The position numbers and the translations under genes were made by a program. Below are positions 55,061 through 64,000 of a DNA stretch of 64,000 bases, one piece after another. Each line of letters opens with the position of its first letter. Within the stretch, counting starts at the first letter, position 1. This DNA comes from Trichoplax sp. H2 (lineage: Eukaryota; Placozoa; Uniplacotomia; Trichoplacea): contig NOWV01000021.1 in NCBI GenBank assembly GCA_003344405.1, positions 1-64,000 on the forward strand. Direction: 5' to 3'. The notes under the pieces are model-generated. The model worked only from the letters and a program-made list of their open reading frames with translations. It ran no database searches and had not been told where the DNA came from.

Positions 55061-58000
55061 TGTCATCATCTCTATTCTGCTTGTGCTCCTATTAATCATC
55101 TACTGTACCATACTACATAAAAAGAAATGTAAAAAAATTTGTTGCGAGAGTTGTCCATGTCATAAAAAATCAAAACCGAGGTCACTATTGCCTGGTACGG
55201 ATGCAGAAGATGGCTCTGATGATAGTATCGATCATAATGATGAGAAATCCGATCTATTATTGAGAGATCGGCAAAATAATGCATTAGAATCTGTTCAAGT
55301 GCAAAAAAATTATGGTGAAGATCGCAATCAACGACGTTATACTAATAGTGCCAATATAGCAGCTGCTACTAGTAGACCAATAACTCCATCGATAAGTAAT
55401 ACTAGTCGGCAACAATATGATCGAAATTATGCCAATGGAAATAATACTCGAATTGCAGCCGGTCAGCAAAATGGTGCTCGAACTTCTGAAACAGAATCAA
55501 GATCAACTCCTTATACACGTACTGGAAATACGAGTAATTTACAATATGATGATCGATCGCTTAAATCTATTCCTCTAACATCGACTAATGATAGTGATAA
55601 TTATCCTAACGATTCAGCTCCATACCATAACGACGGAAATTCATCATCGGTGATGCCTTACCATACTATACCTAATCCTAGTATTTCTTCACAAATTAGT
55701 AGTACCATACCCGATGTCGATGAACAAGATCAAAACAACTCCGATTACGAAGAAAGTCTTTCTCAATTAAATACTAGAAGTGGTCAAGTTCAATTTAAAG
55801 TTACTTATGATACAACAAAATCAACTGTTACCATCAATATCGAAAGATTAAGCGATTTACCTGCCAACGTTAGTAAAGGCATAGTATCAGTCCATGGAGC
55901 TTTCCTTGGCAGTAAAAAGAAACGCTTCAAGACTAAACGGCGTAATATGCGATCAGCCATCTTTAACGAGAAATTTGAGTTAGCTAAAATAAGTCTAGAA
56001 GACATGAAAGATGCAGTTTTACGCTTACGAATTTATCACACTACTGATAAAATTTCCTTTTCCTCGGAAAAAGTCATCGGTGAATCATTCCTACCCATGT
56101 CTATCGTTGCATCATATGAGAATGCTGAATCAATCCACCAAACTACAGCTATTCAGCCAGTAAAGACAGGAATTAATGGACAGGTAAACTTAAGCACTCT
56201 AGTTTAAAAGTTTACATCAATTTGCAGTACGTTGATTAATTTACTATTACAAATGAAAGTTTTTACTGTTTTTATGACTTTAATGCAGCGTGCAGTCTTT
56301 CACCAATCATACCTCGCTAATGATCATTTCTAACCTTCTTCATTGCACTCTATCCCATGCTATCCTCGCCTATAGTCACCAATGTCTATTTAAATTAAAT
56401 CCAGTAAAGAAATGTATTTCTTGAAGAAAGTAGTTCACAGATGGCCTACTCGCTACACAAATTAACAGCATGACTTGAAGATTACACTATAAACTAGTTT
56501 CTAACAAACACGAGCTCAAAAATTCGTTTCCAATCATCAAAATGAATGTAGATATCGTTTTGTTTTTATTCTCTTTCTATTTTACGTTTATTTTTTTCGC
56601 TTTCTTTTCCGTTTAATGTTGAGGAGAAAAATTTTCATTTTATGTTGATAGCTAAGTGTTTATAGCCATAGTAGGAATTGAACATGAAATTCAATACGCT
56701 ATAGACTCACGTTCCATTCTAGTAGTTCAAGTATTTGGATATACTGTGCGTAGCTTACGTCGGGATTTCAACGTTACCTCTATGCTAATCTAGCCATTAT
56801 CCGTATTGCGGATGGAGATTATTACCATCCATGTTGGTTATCTCATTGGGTAGGCATTCTCAGTTTAATAAGGAAGGCCCTAATCGAAAATAACGTTTCA
56901 TAAGACAAATAAGTGATTCTTCAACACAAGTTCTCGCGCCTTTTCCTTTAATTTTCCCTTCATTTTCAATTCCTGTCATAACTTTGCTTTCTCAGTAGAT
57001 ACTAATTGTGTTTATCTAGTATATATTACGACGCTATACAATATAATGCACTATTTTAGTTACGGATACAAATGATTTTAAACTCGCACCAGTCCTTTTC
57101 TCGTCGATAATGAAGCTAAATCTTGCATTTGTGATATAAAATGGACGCGAATAAGGTTCTATTCGGAAATAGCGTGCTCTGAGGCAAGCAGACGACAATT
57201 TAACCTAAACACTCGCCGCATTTTCCCCTAATTTACTCTTAATTTGGGTATAGTACTATATGTTTCATATAGTATGGTAATACCGTAGGAATATCAATTA
57301 GATGCGTTCGAAAAGACCTCAGTGAATTTCTTACAACGAATAAAGTAAATGACATTGCATAGAGAAAGATTTGGAATGATTTAGTTCTTTACTGCATATA
57401 CGTGATTATAGTATATCTCATGTCTTTGAAAAGATCTCAGTGAGTTTCTTAGGACGTATAAAGTAAATAAGATTGCATGATGGAAGTTCTGCAATTATAA
57501 TGTTGTTCTACTTCTATTATATATCTGTAACAGGATAGTAGTAGAAGGACAAATCAGACATCATTAAAACCTTTCAGATAATTTCGTAAAACGTAAATTA
57601 CGCTTAGGAAGATCTGAAATTAGAGTATTCTGCTACTTCCACTATAGTTCATAAGCAAAGAAGGAAGATAAATCAAACCTCTTTGAAAAATCTTCCGTAC
57701 AATTCTTATCACGCAAATAAAATTGTATCCATAACCCACCAGAAGGAGTAATAGTGTATTGAAAGTTGCATATAGAAATGATCTAAATGATTAACTCTCT
57801 CCAAATTAGATTATGGCATACTAGTGTAAATACAAATTAGATATCTTTAAAAATTTGTAATCAATTCCCCAAATTACTTATCCATAATTTAAGCTGCCAT
57901 CAAGTCCGTACTCAAGCATAGAAATAATTTACGACATAACCCATAGGTTCTCTAAGAACTTTCTATCCGTAAATTTAAAGCTATCGCGCAGCAAGTAATC

Positions 58001-59452
58001 ATAGATATCATTTAGAATTGACAACATGGTATAAGGCTTGTTAAGATTGTCAATAATAGCTATGAACCATATCATATAGACAGTTTTTAATTCGTCAATA
58101 GTCACATTCCATATTTTTTTCTTTGAACTCATGTACTTGTAATGAAAGGCCTCTAGTCCTAAATGATGTAATTAAATTTTATGGCTAGTTTCTGTCTTTC
58201 TTTGCATTGAGGATATTTTCGCTTACTGTATGATCGTCGTTTTCTATTAGCCGCTTAATATATTGCCATCACACTTGGACTTACCTGATTCAGCTAGTAT
58301 ATCAAGTAATGGGTCTTACGAACTATCCTCGATGTTACCTCATGGGAGAGTTCCGGAATTATTAGTTTCCCTGACTTACAAGCCTAAAATTGCTCAATTT
58401 TTAGTCAAAGTTATAAAGGCGGAAAATTTATTCCATCCTGGTATGGCCAATTTACCAGGTATATCAGTCTTATTCACCATTCCTTTTTAGATCTATTCTA
58501 AATACATTAAATTATACTATGACGACTTTTGAACATTAAGACTGACAATGCATTTTAGCTAACCTTTACTTCACTCGAAAGCTCTTACTCTATCACGCTA
58601 TCTCAATTTTTCTGGCACAGCTTGATAGAAAATAGTAATATCCTTTTCTAATTAGGATTACCTCGCCTTTGTTGTTCTCTTTCTCTCTTTACTCTCTGTC
58701 TTTTTCATTTCTGATGTTAAATTAATTAAGGTTATCCATGTTAATGTCATTAATCGTGTAAGTATTCATTCAATCAAGTTGTTTAGCTTCTGTTCTATAT
58801 TTTAGTAGATCCCTTTCAGAATCTCGATGAGCAGTGTTGATAATTTCATTAAACTTTTACTGTACTGAATTCGATATTTTACAGTACAAAATCATTGGAG
58901 AGATTTAGTATGAAATGGATGATTCTTCTGACAATGAATAGTGAAATTTTAACGTAAAATTGATTTCTTTTAGGTTATAGTAACTATAGTTTATCGTCCG
59001 TGACATAAATTTATAGCTTCAAATATTCATTATTGAGACCCTGTTTAGCTTGCTATATTATGATAGTAATCATTCACTGCAATGAAACTGGGCTGATTTT
59101 ATTTTCAATTATAGACTCATATGTCAAGGTAACACATAAAGATCATCATGGTAGATTACTCGATAAAAATAAAACGGGATTACAAAAATGCAGGCGAGAT
59201 CCGGAGTATAACTCTACTTTTGCTTATGATGCAAGCCATAAACACTTTGTTGAATCAACTTTCCATTTTTCCATGGTTCAAGTGAAAGGAGTTGGCAAAA
59301 GTAAAGACTTATTAGGCGGTTTCTCCATAGGGAAGCAATGTAGTGGTGAGAATGAAAGAGAGCATTGGAATGAAACAATTCGATTACCCAATCAGCCTAT
59401 GGTAAGATGGCACGCTTTAATTCAACGAGATGAAACAAGTATGCAATATTAG
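55026..59452 (+). CDS. SYT14: SYT14/16-like synaptotagmin, tandem C2 protein
   Basis: Three exons, 55026-56183, 58251-58458 and 59115-59452, phases 0 and 1, giving 567 aa. A transmembrane segment (about 6-30, VPLPAIVALVIISILLV onward) is followed by a cysteine cluster (CKKICCESCPC), a likely palmitoylation site. A long polar, disordered linker follows, then C2A (about 257-386, QVQFKVTYDTTKSTVTI) and C2B (about 410-567, PELLVSLTYKPKIAQFLVKV, DSYVKVTHKDH, EREHWNET and RWHALI). The paired acidic residues that bind calcium in classic synaptotagmins are absent from the C2A loops and mostly from C2B loop 3, as in SYT14 and SYT16. So a calcium-independent trafficking adaptor is inferred. An in-frame stop after 56183 would end an unspliced form after C2A. 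The TTG upstream of the ATG is not used as start. Confidence 0.87.
56184..58250. other. Intron 1 of the SYT14/16-like gene, with degenerate ~120 bp repeats
   Basis: A 2.1 kb intron between C2A and C2B. Within about 57290-57730 a diverged unit recurs with phrases GAAAAGACCTCAGTGAATTT, GAAAAGATCTCAGTGAGTTT, AAAACCTTTCAGATAATTT and GAAAAATCTTCCGTACAATT, spaced about 117-140 bp. Each is followed by an ACG-AAATAAA-T-AATTGCAT-like block. No further exon is visible. Intron 2 (58459-59114) shows only a copy of the GATAG-AAATAGTAATAT phrase near 58624. Confidence 0.6.
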
Positions 59453-59617
59453 GATGAGATTAGAGAGAGAATTGCTTCAATGCCTCTGTTTTCTGTCGAT
59501 ACTACCTTGAAGACGTATTTTCACCATGATTTTACGTAACAAATTTGTAAAACCATATTAGATTTTATTATATGACAGAATAATCACAGAGAGTAATTTA
59601 TAAAATTAATAACAAAA

Positions 59618-62604
59618 ATGAGTATAAGCCAGTTTAGCGAAGTAACATGTTGTCGATTGAATTCAGTTGCGAACATTATTCTAATTCAATTTTTCTTTCT
59701 ATAATTCGATAATTTTTCAATGCAAGATACCCAGTAATCAACAGATTAATCCATCTAATGTACAGTTTACCCTTGCTATAACCCAACAAAATGTTAAAAT
59801 TTATTATGATAAATATTATTACGCCAGTGGATTTCTATTTAATGATTTTGATTCAATCTATGGTTACCATAATTTAATCAAATCTAAATGTATCTTGTAA
59901 GTATTTTCTTGCTATAAAAAAGTACCATCAAGATTTAGCATATAAGAGCTAGTATGAAATAATCCGTTTTAGTTGATGATTATAGTAATAATTTGATTGC
60001 GATGTTGACGGTAGTATTAGCAGTTCTTGAATCTTCTAGAAGCATGATTAATGTTAAGATGAAATCCCGTGCTGTCATAGACATACGTTCATACAATTCA
60101 TTAAAGGATAGGGAATTATCCCAAATGAGCTGTAATAGCTGATCTTTACAAATTAAAAGTAGATTGATTGAAAATATTCTGAGGATTCTATTTAGCGGTT
60201 GCTATCTAATTTAAGCTAGAATATTTCTTGTACTCTATGAAATTTCATTAATTTCCAAGTAGCTTTTAAAGATCCGTCACTGTACTATTTCATCCTTAAT
60301 AACTATGGCTGATTAATATCTATATCTACAATATTGCCTATCATCTATTCTAATAAAGTATTAACCCAATACCTTTAACAGTGATTTAAGTTGATTTTTT
60401 TCCCATCAAATTTGCTTATCCGATCGTTAATTATTAAGATATTTATATCAATTATTTTATTACGGTCCTCTACGCTATATTATAATCTATAAGGATGATA
60501 TAACTAGCTAATAATATTACTTAAAGCTCTTCTTATTTGCTATGGATTTCATATAGCAGCATAATTGTTGGAGGCTTGCTTTGTAAGGTGACTAGTAGAT
60601 GCGCTGATGCTAAAATTATTAGCTATGATATTATTAAGATCCGGAATGTACAATTTAATAATCGATTGAATTGATTATCTTCAAACCATTTTTGGGGATT
60701 TATAATAATAAAATTACAGACTATAGTGCCAATTATATAATTAAACTGTGGAATATATGGCATAGAGTATAATAAGCTATTGCTTTATGGGTATAAAATT
60801 GATTGGAGTGGATTTACAGTCAAGCCTAATGTACGCATATGCTGCATGCTGATTTTTGTTTATTATTGTAGTATAACATCATCGTTCAGGAGCTAGTTTT
60901 TACATGCAATAAAAGATCAATCTACTACGTAGGAAGAGTATAGGACAGGACTATCAAACACTTCTAATATTCGATAGGACCTACTTTAGTTTTAGTAAGC
61001 AAAGAACAATTAGGAATATGGATGATGATGGCCAACTAAAGTCTATTGATTTAAATCGTAAAGTACAAAAAGCACTATGTAGTAATCAGTTACAGAATAC
61101 ATGCCAGCTAATGGTGGAAGCGATGAGTTATACAGATTGCAAGCCATTTTTGTAAGAAATAATTCTGTTATTTCAGTTTAATACCATTTCTTTAACCTAG
61201 TCCGCATTGCTATTGTAATTTAACAATTCGAGTTTGATCATTATTAATGAATCACATTAGTTATAGTTTTCCCCAGTTTTCTCTGCATGGTATTCGAACT
61301 TAATGATTTTCGCCAATCGTTTTAGTTACAGTTTTCTCTATCATTCTCTGCTGGATAGAAGCATTTCAATTCTTGAGTTAAAATGAAATTTTTGCAATTC
61401 AATGCATAATGCTATGAAATACTGTTTATTATTCAATTTTTATGTAATACTAAATATTATATCATAGCATTGCCCATTGATTTCTTTGAAATGATTTCAA
61501 TTATTGAAATGTTTCTCTCAGCATTTTCTAACCGGTAAAATAACGATTTCATTTGTCTTGGTTAAAATTGATTACGCAATCAACGGAATGTATTCAGTGC
61601 TATTTGATGTGATATTATGGCTAACAATATCTGCAAATTGCGTTAGCCATAATTTTTTTAACATCTAAAGGCGTTGACAATAAACTCATTTGTGTCTATT
61701 TCACTTCTTCCGATTATAGATCACGGAAGCCAGATAATTTAATACAGGACTACATCGATGAATTGATCGATCAATATGATCATGTAGGAATATTTTTGCT
61801 TTATAATGACATCTGTGAATAGATTTTCTTACATCGGATATACCATAATTAGGCATTTGAACGTTAATTGGAATGAATAGCGTAATCTCGTTGCTTTTTT
61901 TGCAGTATTGTTAAATTCTTATTACCAGCAACTTCAAGTTTGCTCGCAATGAAACTCGGTCACGAATTTATCAACCATTATTATTTACTTTCGAGTGTCT
62001 CTGATTGTTTGCCATTTAGGTTATCGATATATTTCGTAAAGAACCAAAGGGATATATAAGTAAAGCTGCAGTTCTAGTATTAGCAAATAAATGGACTGAT
62101 GCAAGGTTTGTCGCATTTTTAGCTATTGACTCTTTTAAGGCATTGTATAGAAAAATTAGTATATCTTTGGAACTAATAGCTTATATAATTATTAAGGGGA
62201 CACCTTAATGAATAAGGGAGCTCTTTTATAAATTGCATTTCTATATCTTACTGATTATTATTAATATCATTTTAGATTAACTTTGGGTAAAGGTCTTATG
62301 GTATGCAGCGACAAAGACGAAATAAGGTTTAGATTCATATTCTACATGCCTATTTATTTGTAACGTTAAATGTCAAATATAGCTATACGTTAGAAAAGAT
62401 AATCTATCCTAGCTGCTGGATGAAATGCTGTAAAGTCAGAGCTAACTGTTGTATAAAATTGATAGGGAAGCTCTAAACCGATTGAATCACGTATTTCGAG
62501 AAACTGAAAGCGTCAAAACATCTTCCAATAGACTGAATTACTATAAGCGTAAGGAAACGTCTAGTTTACCGACTGTTAAAGATGAAGAAAGTGTTGAAAT
62601 GTAA
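59618..62604 (+). CDS. Protein of unknown family (gene Z)
   Basis: Seven exons are proposed: 59618-59641, 59727-59896, 60990-61151, 61720-61783, 62020-62105, 62276-62326 and 62466-62604. All six junctions agree in phase (0, 2, 2, 0, 2, 2), giving 231 aa. Exon 2 is an open, non-repetitive block (NVQFTLAITQQNVKIYYDKY). Later exons read IDLNRKVQKALCSNQLQNTC, IQDYIDELIDQYDH, VIDIFRKEPKGYISKAAVLV and LTLGKGLM, with a basic, serine-rich C-terminus ending EEESVEM-like. It looks like a soluble, partly helical protein with no signal peptide or membrane segment. I do not recognise the family. The first exon is the weakest call; an alternative start lies near 59528. The third exon has two equally good acceptors, 60990 or 60996. 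Confidence 0.52.
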
Positions 62605-64000
62605 TTTATTTGCAATCGGAATTGGTTGATATTGAATATTAGTATTAACTAAATGGACATGGAAGTACTCATCTATTTCTAAGATTACTTGTAATAGGAA
62701 CTATAGATATTAATATTAGTATACCTTTACAGTATGGGAATACTTGGATTTGTATCTTGATTACCGTTGATTGTATCATATAGAATATTGAAGGTAAAGT
62801 TAGTAACTGATAGTAACTCCAGTTATCTAATCTGCACTATTTGATGATATACACATATTTGCCATATTGCAGGTAATTTATTCAAAGTTATCGTATGCAC
62901 GCTGCTGTATTACATGGCAGCTAATAAAAAATATTGCTATTAATATCTGTCATCTCTATGTAATTTACAATACATTATTAAATATTTATTTACCTATGCT
63001 GCAATATATATCTGTACTCATTATACGAATGCAACTCTTTCGCTTCTTTCACATGCGTGATTGAGTCCTTGTTTCGGTGTTGTAAACACACACGCGCCCT
63101 TTATGGTATCGATAGCTGAAAAATCTATAAACAATGAGCTATCGTAGGCGTCAGGGAGTTAAAGCATACATTTTAGTCAGATAAATCAATTACAATTTAG
63201 TAAAGTATGCCTACGCTTTTACAGATTATACAACTAATGTAACTATTCATAGCAGAAAAGTATATTTTAAGGATATGAACTTCCTTTCGTTATCGCGTGA
63301 TGATTCCAAAAAATTTATATCATATGACTACTAATATAGCAAAGCCGTAGATATGGATATAGTATTAGTATCATTATTACATGCATTATAATTATTGAGA
63401 AAAACATCGTTGCAGGGTTTAAATTTATGAGTGACGAATTAAGCAAGTTTGTTACTAAACAATAATAAAAAATTTATTTTCGTAATTTTTAAATAGACAA
63501 ATAACTCGTTATGTTTCATATAATAATAATTGCATTTCAAGTGCATAAAATACCAGTCTCGATGGTACTTAAATATTCTCCTTAAATTTGTTTTGACATT
63601 ATTAATATTTATATAGTCGTGCTAAAGAATTCTTGAAATGATAATAATTATTGGAAATTTGATTAGTAAATGTATAAATATACTAGCTTGAATATAAAAA
63701 GTCCTTCAATTTATATTTATATATATGTGATATACATCACTTGTACTGGCCATGGTTATGATGTACTAAGGGACAATATGTTTGAGATTTAATTGTTACT
63801 ATAGTATTTGATGTGATTTGTACATACGTGCTGTCGTAATTATAGACTACTAAGCGTACCAAACTTCTTTTCGTCTCTATCGTTATGCGGTTGGATAAAA
63901 TTAAAATATAAAAATACCATTTTTCGGAAATTCACAAGACTACCTAGCATATTGATTGAGAAGTTACGGTTGTAAGCTCACAAAGGGCTTGTGGCTTCAA
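62605..64000. other. Right edge of the window, no gene recognised
   Basis: A 1.4 kb AT-rich sequence. An open frame at 62867-63064 is rich in hydrophobic residues but has no coding support. It probably holds the 3' UTR of gene Z and intergenic or intronic DNA of the next gene. Confidence 0.5.

Noticed and set aside
55011-56207. A stand-alone single-C2 protein of 398 aa starting at 55011
   Set aside because: A GTAAAC donor at 56184 joins in phase to the C2B exons at 58251 and 59115, giving a normal tandem-C2 protein. The codon at 55011 is TTG, so the first ATG is at 55026.

Overview
This is the end of a eukaryotic chromosome. It opens with about ten CCCTAA telomere repeats (the TTAGGG type, C-rich strand at the left end) and continues into AT-rich, intron-rich DNA. 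The gene content is animal: a PRD-class homeobox gene, TALPID3, ARID4, ACBD3, LC3, RBM34, TIMM9 and a SYT14/16-like synaptotagmin. Small exons, short GT-AG introns, single-copy genes and no recognisable transposons point to an early-branching animal with a compact genome. Placozoa is my best guess, but that is inference and not read from any marker.

Layout: telomere (1-63), a gene-free subtelomere of about 1.6 kb, then the homeobox gene on the minus strand (1672-6312). After 4.7 kb without a gene comes ACBD3 (minus, 11043-15081). A GTAC-rich repeat island (15172-16275) separates it from a divergent DUF445 membrane-protein gene (plus, 16405-17878). ARID4 (plus, 20163-27244) faces RBM34 (minus, 27614-30524). 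A possible small gene ends 7 bases upstream of the RBM34 start (minus, 30532-31592) and overlaps the start of a small plus-strand gene (31385-32700). Then come LC3 (plus, 35437-37795), TIMM9 (minus, 39451-39977), a second large GTAC island (41001-41565), TALPID3 (plus, 41768-50099), the SYT14/16-like gene (plus, 55026-59452) and an unrecognised plus-strand gene (59618-62604).

All gene models were assembled by eye from conserved protein sequence, splice sites and intron phase. In almost every case the phases agree across every junction. The genes do not form a pathway. They are housekeeping, trafficking, ciliary, chromatin and developmental functions side by side.

The least ordinary features are three islands of the perfect palindrome GTACTGTACAGTAC and its variants, each ending 130-205 bp upstream of a plus-strand start codon; an LC3 that ends exactly at its conjugation glycine; three introns that seem to begin with GC; degenerate tandem repeats that run into the first codons of the synaptotagmin gene; and three small genes of unknown identity.
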